From assembly GCA_949372755.1 (NCBI GenBank), contig CASIBO010000011.1:62001-126000 (forward strand): DNA of 64,000 nucleotides, given 5' to 3'. The translations under genes were made by a program, and so were the position numbers. This DNA comes from UBA9926 sp018645765 (GTDB taxonomy: Bacteria; Pseudomonadota; Gammaproteobacteria; Pseudomonadales; Azotimanducaceae). The notes beneath the pieces are model-generated. The model ran no database searches. It saw nothing but the letters and a program-made list of their open reading frames with translations, and was not told the origin of the DNA. The number at the start of each line of letters is the position of its first letter. Positions within the stretch are counted from its first letter, which is position 1. Below, piece after piece: positions 18,712-27,783 of this stretch.

Positions 18712-19432
18712 ATTCGGTCGGCTTTAAGGTTAAAAATGCTTCAAAATCCGATCGCAGCACCGATCCAGAAATCCCCTCAAACCTTGCAATAATCGTGACC
18801 ACTTCTTGAAACCGCGCAGCGCTCGCTGTATCGGAAACAACCTTAAAACTGCCCGATAGCACGCGGCCCGACGCTGTCGTCGCCAACCGCAGCCCCTGAT
18901 CATCTGACTCAATTTCTATTGCAAAGGGGTAAGGTCCTTTGACCGATATTTTGGAGGACTCAATCACCAACCGACCGGATTGCTCGAACAGTTTCAGATA
19001 ATCCACCGCAGGCGAGCGGGCTCTGACCGGCAATCCTGAAACCCGCCAGTTACCAAGCTGATCGGGCGCAATCACAGCTTGCAGGCCGATCACCTCCGCC
19101 TCGCGGAGCACCGGAGCTTTACCAATGACGCTCTTTAAGCCATCTAGTCGAATCGAAAACCGATCGATCATCAAATGATCTGAGGATTCGGGGCCAAGAC
19201 TGAAGCCTTGCATTCTTAAGACTGGGTCAAAGTAGACCCAATCTGCCGCCAACGATTCAAACCGAATCGCAGCACCTAATTCAGCGGATAAGCGCTCCTC
19301 AATCTCTTCGTGGTAAAACTCAAGGGCGCCCACTAAAACCCTGAGCAGGGTTAAAAGTAATGCCGCTGCAATGACAAAACCAATAACAGCGACGCGCATC
19401 CACAAAAACCATCGTATGCTACGCAACATCAT
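18608..19432 (-). CDS. yhdP: YhdP-type AsmA-like protein, N-terminal portion (frameshifted gene)
   Basis: N-terminal part of the same gene. It has an N-terminal TM anchor (WMRVAVIGFVIAAALLLTLL) followed by FYHEEIEERLSAELGAAIRF and LAADWVYFDPVLRMQGFSLG, typical of the YhdP N-terminus. The ATG at 19432 is preferred over the upstream in-frame ATG at 19465; both overlap the 3' end of rng. After about residue 255 the frame runs into low-complexity Arg/Ser-rich sequence and stops, consistent with reading past a one-base insertion. Either a recent pseudogene or a sequence error. Confidence 0.82.
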   Translation of the reverse strand: MMLRSIRWFLWMRVAVIGFVIAAALLLTLLRVLVGALEFYHEEIEERLSAELGAAIRFESLAADWVYFDPVLRMQGFSLGPESSDHLMIDRFSIRLDGLKSVIGKAPVLREAEVIGLQAVIAPDQLGNWRVSGLPVRARSPAVDYLKLFEQSGRLVIESSKISVKGPYPFAIEIESDDQGLRLATTASGRVLSGSFKVVSDTASAARFQEVVTIIARFEGISGSVLRSDFEAFLTLKPTEFEADNSSASNGAPRTQRCALGYGERRRRSNCGLE

Positions 19433-20960
19433 TGCCTCCAACGGATAACGCCACCCGTTGGCCATTCACCTTCATCACGCATCCCGTGTTTTGGTCAGCT
19501 TGAAGTTGAACGTTCAGACAGACCTTGGGTTGCCCACTAATCTGCACGAAAACCGGGTCATCCAGTAACGCTCGTAACGTTGCCGCGTTTGCTGAAATCT
19601 CGATCACGAGGGTTTGACCCGAACCCAGTTCTTGCTGGAACCCAACAAGCCAATCTTGGATCTGGATCGCCGGGCTCATCCCAAACAATCGCTGAGCGCG
19701 TGCCTTTGGGTCTTCACCGCCGGAATCCTTTGGCGCAACGGATCGCTTTAAACTTGGGCCCAGCTTCCTCCTCGAAAGCTCAATTAAACCCAACCGAGAA
19801 AACTCAGAAACCACCCACTGCATTCCATGATGGGTCAAGGCTTGCACCAATCGTTCGCGCACCAACTGTTGGTCTTCACGTCGAACCAGATCAATAAAAT
19901 CAATCACCACAATACCAGCAAGCTGTCTAAGACGAAGCTCTTCTGGGATCACTAAGGCCGCTTCGAGATTGGTTTGAAAATAACTGTGCTCGGCTGTTCC
20001 GCTGCCAACAAAGGACCCTGTATTGACATCGATTGCGACCAGGGCCTCAGTTTCATCAATGACCAAATAGCCGCCTGAAGGGAGTGCTACCCGCCGATCG
20101 AGCAGCCTTTCAACCAGCGCCTGCAGGTCCCGTTGATGCACCCATGCGGCATCGGCCTGCACCCGGAACAGTGTGGGCATTTCACGTTGCGCCGATTTCA
20201 GGTAACCATCGATATCGTTGAAATCAGCATCATTATCCACGGTAACAGACGTCAGATTAGGATTCTGCCACGCTGTGAGCCAGCGCAGCGGCGCCCGCGG
20301 GGTCGCGTCAACACAGCGGATCGTCTGCGCGCGCTTTGATCCGGCCACAAGCGATGTTCCTTGATCGAACAGGCGATGGATCGTCTGGGTCAATTCAGCA
20401 TCGGTCGCACGACCTGCAAGCGTTCGAAAAACCAAAGCCCCAGCACGGCCTTTCAGAAATGCAAGGCCCATCGCGCGTAATCGCGCTCGAGCCGCCGGAT
20501 CTTTGATTTTTTGAGAAACCGATACGCCTTGCCCTGATAGGACATAGACGATTAAAGGCGCGGCAAGCGAAACCCTTTGAGTGAGCCTCGGGCCCTTATC
20601 ACCGTCCTGCGCCCGAACGACTTGCGCTAAAATCGGGCTGCCGACTTGCAGGGCGTTACCTACGTTTTGGCCATCCGCGGTCAGTGAAGCGTCGCGCGCA
20701 AACAATTCCGAATAACGCGTCTCATCGATAGGCAAAAATCCGGAGCGGCCCAGCTCTAATGCCACAAAGGCGCAGCCTAAGCCGGGTAGCACGCGATCGA
20801 CTTTACCCATCAAAATATCACCCACTTGATAGGTCGCTGGGTCCGATTCAACCAAAAGCTCGATCAAATTTGGGCCAGCAAACGCCGCTCCCCAGCACCG
20901 GCCTCGGACTTTCGATATTCGAATATCAGTAATCACAGCGAAATCACAAGAGAGCCCCAC
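19419..20960 (-). CDS. rng: Ribonuclease G (RNase E/G family)
   Basis: Endoribonuclease for 16S rRNA 5' maturation and mRNA turnover. The 513-residue protein has an S1-like domain (GDILMGKVDRVLPGLGCAFV) and the catalytic core with VAIDVNTGSFVG and VVIDFIDL, whose two Asp residues bind the catalytic Mg2+. It lacks the long C-terminal degradosome scaffold of RNase E, so RNase G is the better name. The N-terminus before the S1 domain is divergent and the exact start is uncertain. The maf-rng-yhdP-nitrilase order downstream of mreBCD is conserved. Confidence 0.92.
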   Translation of the reverse strand: MGLSCDFAVITDIRISKVRGRCWGAAFAGPNLIELLVESDPATYQVGDILMGKVDRVLPGLGCAFVALELGRSGFLPIDETRYSELFARDASLTADGQNVGNALQVGSPILAQVVRAQDGDKGPRLTQRVSLAAPLIVYVLSGQGVSVSQKIKDPAARARLRAMGLAFLKGRAGALVFRTLAGRATDAELTQTIHRLFDQGTSLVAGSKRAQTIRCVDATPRAPLRWLTAWQNPNLTSVTVDNDADFNDIDGYLKSAQREMPTLFRVQADAAWVHQRDLQALVERLLDRRVALPSGGYLVIDETEALVAIDVNTGSFVGSGTAEHSYFQTNLEAALVIPEELRLRQLAGIVVIDFIDLVRREDQQLVRERLVQALTHHGMQWVVSEFSRLGLIELSRRKLGPSLKRSVAPKDSGGEDPKARAQRLFGMSPAIQIQDWLVGFQQELGSGQTLVIEISANAATLRALLDDPVFVQISGQPKVCLNVQLQADQNTGCVMKVNGQRVALSVGGNDVA

Positions 20961-21008
20961 AAGCGACTGTCGAAGGGATTCTAAAATTAGTGCTGGGTTG
21001 GCTTTGGT

Positions 21009-21572
21009 TCAAATGATTCGTACACCCATGGTTTCTAACATTTGCGCGGTTTCAAACAACGGCAGTCCCATGACATTGCTATAGCTGCCCTCAAGATGCT
21101 CGATAAAGACCGCACCTAACCCCTGAACACCATAACTTCCGGCCTTATCCTTGGGCTCACCAGAGGCCCAATAACGTTCTGCAAAGGCCCGATCAAATGG
21201 TTTAAACCGGACGGTAGACACAACAGTTTGCGTAATCAGCCCACCGGGCCCAGAAAGCGCAACGCCCGTCATCACCTGATGGGACCGGCCAGATAATCGC
21301 ATCAGCATCTCTAAACCCTGTGCCTTATCTGTTGGTTTCCCTAAAATCGATTGATCGATCAAAACAATCGTATCAGCGGCGATGACAAGCTGGCCTGCCG
21401 CGTCTTGCGCCCTCGCCTTTTCAATGGCCAATCGCTGAACATAATCACCCGGTTGCTCGTCACCCAACAGACGCTCATCGATATCTGACGGCCTAACTGA
21501 AAATTGGAGTCCAATTTGCTGCAGGAGTTCCACTCGCCTTGGCGAGGCCGATGCTAAAATACACTGATGCAT
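21009..21572 (-). CDS. maf: Maf-family nucleoside triphosphate pyrophosphatase
   Basis: The 187-residue protein starts ILASASPRRVELLQQIG, the Maf signature, and contains the catalytic VIAADTIVLID and LGKPTDKAQ motifs. YhdE-type Maf proteins hydrolyse dTTP/UTP and modified pyrimidine triphosphates and have been linked to septum control. It lies between mreD and rng. The SYSNVMGLPLFE segment near the end is typical. Confidence 0.95.
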   Translation of the reverse strand: MHQCILASASPRRVELLQQIGLQFSVRPSDIDERLLGDEQPGDYVQRLAIEKARAQDAAGQLVIAADTIVLIDQSILGKPTDKAQGLEMLMRLSGRSHQVMTGVALSGPGGLITQTVVSTVRFKPFDRAFAERYWASGEPKDKAGSYGVQGLGAVFIEHLEGSYSNVMGLPLFETAQMLETMGVRII

Positions 21573-21641
21573 GAACTGTTTTACTCCGCCGCCCCAAATG
21601 AGACGCCTAATAAAGGGTCGATTCTATCCAAAACACCAAAT

Positions 21642-22136
21642 TTATAAGTAACGGCGGCGACAAATCCGCAAAAGTAGAAATACCCACGGCCAAAAGAGCG
21701 CACTGGTGATCGGCTTCATAAACTGCAGTAGATTGGACGATCGATCAAGCATTAGCGTCATCATCAGCAGTTGAATGCCACTCACAATCATCAGCGCGAT
21801 TGCAATCAATATCGATTGTTGCCAGATCTCCAGCATACGTACCTGCTGATAGCTGCTCTTCGCTAAAGCCGCAAGTGTCACAAAACTAAGACCATGAAAA
21901 CCAAACGGCGTGCCCACAACCAAATCTGTTATCAAACTCAGGAAAAACGCGGCTGGGACTCCAACCTTTTCTGGCACGGCGAGAATCCAATAGATTAAGA
22001 CCAGGGCAATCCAATCCGGCCTTAAGTAGTTCAGCTCGAACGGCGCCGATGCGGGCAACGGAACCAAGACGAGCGCCATGGCCAACAACAGACTCACGAA
22101 GATAATCCAGCGCCCTTTCACGAACGGTTCAGCCAT
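21642..22136 (-). CDS. mreD: Rod shape-determining protein MreD
   Basis: A 164-residue inner-membrane protein with about five TM helices and the conserved LRPDWIALVLIYWILAVPEKVG region, plus LITDLVVGTPFGFHGLSF. MreD is part of the elongasome with MreB, MreC, RodA and PBP2. Its start overlaps the mreC stop by eight bases (22129-22136), indicating translational coupling. Confidence 0.94.
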   Translation of the reverse strand: MAEPFVKGRWIIFVSLLLAMALVLVPLPASAPFELNYLRPDWIALVLIYWILAVPEKVGVPAAFFLSLITDLVVGTPFGFHGLSFVTLAALAKSSYQQVRMLEIWQQSILIAIALMIVSGIQLLMMTLMLDRSSNLLQFMKPITSALFWPWVFLLLRICRRRYL

Positions 22137-22998
22137 CGGCGGACCCTCTGGTTTCCAGAGCGACGTCGGGGGTCAGGTCCTCTGCCGAGTCAAAAACCAA
22201 CAAAACATGATTTAGGGTTTGTAGTTGGGATAACGGTTTGACCAACACCTCAGCAAACGCGGCGCCTGGCGTAAGTTCATAGCGCGCGATCTCTGCAACC
22301 GGATAACCGCTGGGAAAGCGCTGCCCGAGTCCAGACGTTACAAGCAGGTCCCCAACCTTTAAATCCAACGACTCCGATACATGGCGCATCGAAAGCAGAT
22401 TACGGTTACCCGTGCCCTCGACAATAAGCTGCGACGCCGTTCTGACACTCAACACCGGCACCGCATGACTCTGATCGGTCACAAGTAGGATCTTACTGAG
22501 ATTGGTGGTACTTTCTGCCACCTGGCCAACAAGGCCGGTCGCATCAATGACTGCCTGGCCGACAAAAACCCCGTCATTGAGTCCTTTATCAACCATGACA
22601 TACTGCTGATCAGGATCGGGGCTAATGCCCACTACTTCGGCAATCGAGACCAAATCACTTACCTTCGCGGATGACCCCAACAAAGCCCGCAACCGGTTAT
22701 TCTCAGACAACAAGGCTTCAAATTTTAACTGTCGTGCTTGCAGCGTTTCACTCAACCGACCTAACTCGGAAAGCTCAAGCTGTTGATCTCGAAGTTCAAA
22801 AAAAGACGATCCCTGCTCTGCAATCAGTCTAGGCAGAACGGCCAACCAGATGATCGGCTCAACCAAGGAACCCGCTGCTTGCCGCAAAGGTTTTAAGGCA
22901 GCGCTCTTACCATCAACAACGAATAGGATAAGGCTCACCAAAAACAAAACGAAGGCTTGGTTGCGTGGATTCGAGCGTGCCAAAAACAGCTGTTTCAT
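22129..22998 (-). CDS. mreC: Rod shape-determining protein MreC
   Basis: The 289-residue bitopic protein has one N-terminal TM helix (about residues 14-31, AFVLFLVSLILFVVD), a coiled coil around 70-105, and the periplasmic beta-domain with the conserved VMVDKGLNDGVFVGQAVID and GLVGQVAE segments. MreC connects cytoplasmic MreB filaments to the periplasmic peptidoglycan synthases. It is the middle gene of mreB-mreC-mreD. Confidence 0.96.
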   Translation of the reverse strand: MKQLFLARSNPRNQAFVLFLVSLILFVVDGKSAALKPLRQAAGSLVEPIIWLAVLPRLIAEQGSSFFELRDQQLELSELGRLSETLQARQLKFEALLSENNRLRALLGSSAKVSDLVSIAEVVGISPDPDQQYVMVDKGLNDGVFVGQAVIDATGLVGQVAESTTNLSKILLVTDQSHAVPVLSVRTASQLIVEGTGNRNLLSMRHVSESLDLKVGDLLVTSGLGQRFPSGYPVAEIARYELTPGAAFAEVLVKPLSQLQTLNHVLLVFDSAEDLTPDVALETRGSADG

Positions 22999-23050
22999 AA
23001 AACCTCAGCGGATGCTGTAAACGCGCGATCAAAGCCTAGGCGTACCAGTC

Positions 23051-24088
23051 CTAGATTGACAGGAGATCACTAACCCCAAGATTATCCATGATCTCAAGCG
23101 CTTTGCCGCCCCCTCGCGCCACGCAAGTTAGCGGGTCCTCCGCAATGATTACGGGCAACCCAGTTTCATTGGCTAGCAACTGATCAAGTCCGCGTAGTAG
23201 TGAACCACCCCCGGTTAGGACCAAACCGGACTCCGCAATATCAGAGGCCAGTTCAGGGGGCGTCTGCTCCAGCGCCGCTTTGACCGCTTGAACAATAATG
23301 TGCAGCGGCTCTTGCAGTGCCTCAAGAATTTCGTTGCTGTTGAGCGTGAAACTTCTTGGGATACCTTCCGCCAGGTTTCGGCCACGGACATCAATTTCCC
23401 GAACAATGTCACTCGGGAATGCCGTGCCAATTTCCTCTTTAATGCGCTCGGCCGTTGCATCACCAATCAAACTGCCCTGAGTGCGCCGAACATAGGCTGT
23501 GATGGCGTCATCAAAGCGATCGCCACCAACTCTTACAGACTGAGAATACACCACACCGTTGAGCGAGATGACAGCGATTTCAGTGGTGCCGCCACCGACA
23601 TCCACAACCATGGTGCCCACCGCCTCGTGCACGGGCAGTCCCGCACCGATGGCTGCGGCCATCGGCTCTTCAATTAATCGAACATCCCGAGCGCCAGCGC
23701 TAATGACCGACTCGCGAATCGCGCGTCGTTCAACCTCGGTTGCCTGGCAAGGCACACAGACTAAAACCCGAGGACTTGGCCGAATGAAACTGTTTTCATG
23801 GACCTTCTTGATAAAATGCTGAAGCATTTTTTCCGTCACCTGAAAGTCCGCAATAACACCATCTTTCAGCGGACGGATCGCGGTGATATTACCCGGCGTT
23901 CGGCCCAGCATACGCTTGGCATCGATTCCAACGGCTGCGACGGACTTTTGGTTATTGTGTTGGCGAATCGCGACAACGGATGGCTCGTTTAAGACAATGC
24001 CCCGCTCACGAACGTAAATAAGCGTATTGGCTGTCCCCAGATCAATAGACAGATCGTTAGAAAACAGACCTCGAATTTTCTTGAACAT
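23051..24088 (-). CDS. mreB: Rod shape-determining protein MreB (actin homologue)
   Basis: At 345 residues it has canonical length. The N-terminus FSNDLSIDLGTANTLIYV holds the phosphate-1 loop, VDVGGGTTEIAVI is phosphate-2, and ESGLVLTGGGSLLRGLD is the adenosine motif. MreB forms membrane-bound filaments that orient lateral wall synthesis; its presence points to a rod-shaped cell. A plausible promoter lies upstream at 24352-24380. Confidence 0.98.
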   Translation of the reverse strand: MFKKIRGLFSNDLSIDLGTANTLIYVRERGIVLNEPSVVAIRQHNNQKSVAAVGIDAKRMLGRTPGNITAIRPLKDGVIADFQVTEKMLQHFIKKVHENSFIRPSPRVLVCVPCQATEVERRAIRESVISAGARDVRLIEEPMAAAIGAGLPVHEAVGTMVVDVGGGTTEIAVISLNGVVYSQSVRVGGDRFDDAITAYVRRTQGSLIGDATAERIKEEIGTAFPSDIVREIDVRGRNLAEGIPRSFTLNSNEILEALQEPLHIIVQAVKAALEQTPPELASDIAESGLVLTGGGSLLRGLDQLLANETGLPVIIAEDPLTCVARGGGKALEIMDNLGVSDLLSI

Positions 24089-24351
24089 CGCTTAGCCGCC
24101 CGCTTTCTACTTCAAAATTAACTGCCAGAACAAGCAGATACATCGCTTGCATCCGCTGCACTTAGACACTGAATCATTCCAAGGACAACATTTCATCGCG
24201 CGCCACACGCTCAACTTACTGCCCTAAACCGACCTCACTTCGCTTTAAAAACGCGCCTTGACGACCCTGTTTCAGGCCCCTTTATCGCAACTTTAAAAGC
24301 CGCCGGTCAGCGCATTACTTTACCACTGCAGTCTCCAAAGAGACAAGATTA

Positions 24352-24380
24352 AATATAACTAACACACTGTTCTTCAACAA
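24352..24380 (-). promoter_or_regulatory. Candidate sigma-70 promoter for mreBCD
   Basis: Minus-strand TTGTTG (24375-24380), 17-base spacer, TATATT (24352-24357; 5/6 match). It would give a leader of about 255 bases before mreB. Sequence inference only. Confidence 0.45.
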
Positions 24381-24440
24381 TTTTTTGCATCTTTCTTCCA
24401 TTATTCAAACATTCAGTTCGGGGTCCACCAGTAACGAGAA

Positions 24441-24469
24441 TTGCACTCTGCTTGGTAACCATTTAGCAT
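24441..24469 (+). promoter_or_regulatory. Candidate sigma-70 promoter for gatCAB
   Basis: TTGCAC (24441-24446), 17-base spacer, TAGCAT (24464-24469), 28 bases before the gatC start. Matches are moderate (3/6 and 4/6). Confidence 0.3.
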
Positions 24470-24497
24470 TTGCGCCTCTTCTTATAGAAAGCATATT

Positions 24498-24791
24498 GTG
24501 AACGACCTCGTGAACGAAACAACGCTTGTCGAACTATCGACCCTTGCGGCCCTGCCTCTTGAGCCAGGCAAATCAAAGGCAACCTTGGACGCACTCAATG
24601 AGGTCCTTGCCCTGGTTGGACAAATGCAATCTCTCGATGTTGCAAACGTCCGGCCGCTTGCCCACCCGCTTGAACGCCATCAGTCGCTAAGAGCCGACTC
24701 GGTGACAGAAACCATCAACCCAAGCGCCTTGAGTCAAAACGCCCCACTTTATGAGGCAAGCCTTTATTTTGTCCCAAAGGTGATCGAGTGA
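24498..24791 (+). CDS. gatC: Glu/Asp-tRNA amidotransferase subunit C
   Basis: The 97-residue protein stabilises the GatA-GatB complex that amidates misacylated Glu-tRNA(Gln) or Asp-tRNA(Asn). The family pattern is visible in VELSTLAAL near the start, VRPLAHPLE in the middle, and LYEASLYFVPKVIE at the end. The start is GTG at 24498. The stop overlaps gatA by ATGA-type overlap (24788-24791). Confidence 0.93.
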   Translation: MNDLVNETTLVELSTLAALPLEPGKSKATLDALNEVLALVGQMQSLDVANVRPLAHPLERHQSLRADSVTETINPSALSQNAPLYEASLYFVPKVIE

Positions 24792-26248
24792 ACTTAAACT
24801 TCGCAACCCTTACCGATTTACAAAAGGCGCTTCGCAATCGGGATGTTTCAGCAACCGAGTTAACGCAACATTATCTCACTCGGATTGATGCCCTAGACCC
24901 AGCGCTGAACAGCTTTATCTCGATTCAGGCAGAGACAGCGCTTGATGCCGCTGGTCGCGCCGATGCGCGCCTTGCACAAGGCGACGCGCGTCCTCTCACC
25001 GGCATTCCAATCGCGCAAAAAGACATTTTTTGTTTACAGGGCCACAGAACTACCGCCGGCTCAAAGATGCTCAGCGATTTCATCGCGCCCTATACGGCAA
25101 CTTGCTCAGAAAAACTGGCAGACGCCGGCGCGATCACGCTCGGCAAGACCAATATGGACGAATTCGCGATGGGCTCATCTAACGAAAACAGCTATTTTGG
25201 CGCCGTCCACAACCCTTGGGACCCTCAATTGATTCCAGGCGGTTCATCAGGCGGTTCAGCGGCCGCCGTTGCAGCAGGGCTTTGCGCCGCCAGTACAGGA
25301 ACCGATACGGGCGGCTCGATTCGTCAGCCGGCGGCGATGTGCGGTCTCACCGGACTCAAGCCAACCTACGGCCGGATCTCTCGGTGGGGCATGATTGCGT
25401 TTGCCTCTAGCCTCGATCAAGCCGGTCCGATGACGCGCACCGCGCGGGATGCCGCGATCTTATTGGAGCATATGGCAGGTCATGACCCTCGGGATTCGAC
25501 CTCGCTCACGGAACCTGTACCAAGGTTCTCCGAAAGTCTAGGCAGCAATATTAAGGGCTTAAGGATCGGCGTCTGCCGGGAATTTTTTACAGAGGGCCTA
25601 GACCCTGCAGTTGAGCGCAGCATCCGCGAGGCACTTGCTGTATATGAATCCCTTGGCGCGACCCTCGTCGACGTCTCACTGCCCCATACACCTTATAGTG
25701 TTAGTGCTTACTACGTAATTGCGCCAGCTGAATGCTCGGCGAACCTCGCTCGGTTTGACGGTATTCGTTACGGCCATCGCTGCTCTGATCCTGAGAACCT
25801 TCAAGATTTGTATCAACGCTCGCGCGGTGAGGGATTTGGCGAGGAAGTTAAAAAACGTATCCTGGTCGGCACCTTTGCACTCAGCGCCGGCTACTTTGAT
25901 GCCTTTTATCATCGCGCTCAAAAAATCCGTCGTCTCATCAAAGAAGACTTTGTTAAAGCGTTTGAACACGTCGATGTCATCGCCGGCCCGACAGCGCCGA
26001 CCCCCGCTTTTCCACTCGGCGAAAAAGCAAGCAACCCGGTTGAAATGTATCTTCAAGACATTTTTACCATTTCGGCAAGCTTGGCAGGCGTCCCCGCAAT
26101 GAGCATCCCAGCAGGACTCGCCAATGGGCTGCCGGTTGGCTTACAACTCATTGGTAATTATCTGCAGGAAGGACCGCTCCTGCAGGCAGCGCATCAGTTT
26201 CAACAAGCCACACACTGGCATACGTTAACGCCACCGGAGGTTTTGTGA
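24788..26248 (+). CDS. gatA: Glu/Asp-tRNA amidotransferase subunit A
   Basis: Amidase-signature subunit that releases ammonia from glutamine. The Ser-cisSer-Lys triad is Lys78 (AQKD), Ser153 (GGSSGGS) and Ser177 (GTDTGGSIRQ). Length 486 is normal. The initiation codon is GTG inside the gatC end, and the stop overlaps gatB. Presence of GatCAB suggests the cell makes Gln-tRNA or Asn-tRNA by transamidation, at least as a backup. Confidence 0.97.
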   Translation: MNLNFATLTDLQKALRNRDVSATELTQHYLTRIDALDPALNSFISIQAETALDAAGRADARLAQGDARPLTGIPIAQKDIFCLQGHRTTAGSKMLSDFIAPYTATCSEKLADAGAITLGKTNMDEFAMGSSNENSYFGAVHNPWDPQLIPGGSSGGSAAAVAAGLCAASTGTDTGGSIRQPAAMCGLTGLKPTYGRISRWGMIAFASSLDQAGPMTRTARDAAILLEHMAGHDPRDSTSLTEPVPRFSESLGSNIKGLRIGVCREFFTEGLDPAVERSIREALAVYESLGATLVDVSLPHTPYSVSAYYVIAPAECSANLARFDGIRYGHRCSDPENLQDLYQRSRGEGFGEEVKKRILVGTFALSAGYFDAFYHRAQKIRRLIKEDFVKAFEHVDVIAGPTAPTPAFPLGEKASNPVEMYLQDIFTISASLAGVPAMSIPAGLANGLPVGLQLIGNYLQEGPLLQAAHQFQQATHWHTLTPPEVL

Positions 26249-27696
26249 GCATTCCTGCAGGTTGGCAGATCGATATTGGACTTGAGATTCACGCCCAACT
26301 TAACACCCGATCAAAAATTTTCTCCGGCGCAAGTACCCTATTTGGCCAACCACCCAACAGCCAAGCCTGCGCGATTGATCTTGGCATGCCGGGCGTTCTG
26401 CCAAGCGTCAATGCTGAAGTCTTCAAAAAAGCCGTTCAATTCGGGCTCAGTATTGGCGCCAGGATTAATCAAGAGTCACGATTTGACCGAAAAAATTATT
26501 TCTATCCCGATTTACCCAAAGGCTATCAAATTACCCAGATGGACCACCCGATTGTCTTGGGCGGTGAAATCACGATCCAAACATCAGACGCCACAGATAA
26601 AATCATTCGAATCACTCGCGCCCACCTTGAAGAGGATGCCGGCAAGTCTGTTCACGACTTCAAACCAGGCCACACAGGCATTGATCTGAACCGAGCCGGC
26701 ACGCCTTTGCTCGAAATTGTCTCCGAGCCTGACATCAAAAATGCAGCGGAGGCGGTCGCTTATGCCAAGGCCATCCATCAACTGCTGACGTATCTCGAAG
26801 TTTGTGATGGCAATATGGCCGAAGGTTCGCTCCGTTTCGATGCGAACATCTCGGTTCGCCGCCAAGACGCCGAAACCCTCGGAACCCGCTCTGAAATTAA
26901 AAACCTCAACTCATTCCGGTTTTTAGAACAAGCCATTCATTTCGAAACCGAACGTCAAATCAGCGTTCTCGAAGCGGGCGGCACCCTTATTCAAGATACG
27001 CGGTTGTTCGATCCAGACCGGCATGAAACTCGATCGATGCGGAGCAAAGAAACCGCGACAGACTATCGCTATTTCCCGGAACCAGACTTACTACCAGTGC
27101 TGTTAACCGCTGAGTTCATCGAGGAAATTCAAGCTCAACTGCCTGAACTTCCCGGTACGAGAGCTCAGCGCTATCAAACCATGCACGAACTCAGCGCCTC
27201 GGACGCCGTGCTGTTGTCGCAAGATAGAAGGCTTGGCGATTACTTTGATGAGGTCTTAACTTTCAGCGGCAATGCCAAATCCGCCGCGAATTGGGTCCGG
27301 GGCGATCTTTTATCAAAGCTCAACGAACATGAGCTCGGCATTGCCGCTTGCCCGATCAGCCCAAAACATCTTGGCGAGATGATCCAACTCATCGATCAAG
27401 GGGTCATCTCAGGCAAGATTGCAAAAGAAGTTTTTGCCGCGCTCTGGTCGAAGCAAACCGAATCGGCGGGCGATTACGTTGAGAAAAATCAGCTTGAGCA
27501 AGTGTCGGATGCGAGTGCCATCGAGCCCTTAATCGATGCTTTGATCGCCGAGAACCCGAAGCAAGCCGCGGATCTTCGAGCCGGTAAAGATAAACTGCTG
27601 GGGTTTTTCGTTGGCAAAGTGATGCAAGCGACCCAGGGCAAAGCCAACCCCAAACAGGTCAATGATCTTATCCGTCAAAAGCTATCAAAGGCTTAG
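26245..27696 (+). CDS. gatB: Glu/Asp-tRNA amidotransferase subunit B
   Basis: The 483-residue kinase-like subunit activates the misacylated tRNA and performs the amidation. Recognised by IGLEIHAQLNTRSKIFSGAS, the metal/cradle region NYFYPDLPKGYQITQ, and the C-terminal YqeY-like tail domain (about 330-480) that binds tRNA. Starts GTG overlapping gatA. Weak dyad GTCCG-CATA-CGGAC (27726-27739) follows but has no U tract. Confidence 0.97.
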   Translation: MSIPAGWQIDIGLEIHAQLNTRSKIFSGASTLFGQPPNSQACAIDLGMPGVLPSVNAEVFKKAVQFGLSIGARINQESRFDRKNYFYPDLPKGYQITQMDHPIVLGGEITIQTSDATDKIIRITRAHLEEDAGKSVHDFKPGHTGIDLNRAGTPLLEIVSEPDIKNAAEAVAYAKAIHQLLTYLEVCDGNMAEGSLRFDANISVRRQDAETLGTRSEIKNLNSFRFLEQAIHFETERQISVLEAGGTLIQDTRLFDPDRHETRSMRSKETATDYRYFPEPDLLPVLLTAEFIEEIQAQLPELPGTRAQRYQTMHELSASDAVLLSQDRRLGDYFDEVLTFSGNAKSAANWVRGDLLSKLNEHELGIAACPISPKHLGEMIQLIDQGVISGKIAKEVFAALWSKQTESAGDYVEKNQLEQVSDASAIEPLIDALIAENPKQAADLRAGKDKLLGFFVGKVMQATQGKANPKQVNDLIRQKLSKA

Positions 27697-27783
27697 CGGG
27701 CCCATCTCATCGCACACGCTTAAGCGTCCGCATACGGACCCAGTAGGGTTATTCGTCGCGGCTGCCTAGTTCACGTTGATGCA

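Larger units (their letters stand above)
24089..24497. other. Divergent intergenic region mreB / gatC (409 bp)
   Basis: No credible coding frame. It carries candidate promoters in both directions (separate entries), with an AT-rich core at 24340-24420. No repeats or RNA genes were recognised. Confidence 0.5.

Noticed and set aside
19419..20960. RNase E instead of RNase G
   Set aside because: At 513 residues the protein lacks the long C-terminal degradosome scaffold, and the maf-rng-yhdP context is that of RNase G.
27726..27739. Terminator after gatB (GTCCG-CATA-CGGAC)
   Set aside because: Stem is only five base pairs and no U tract follows.
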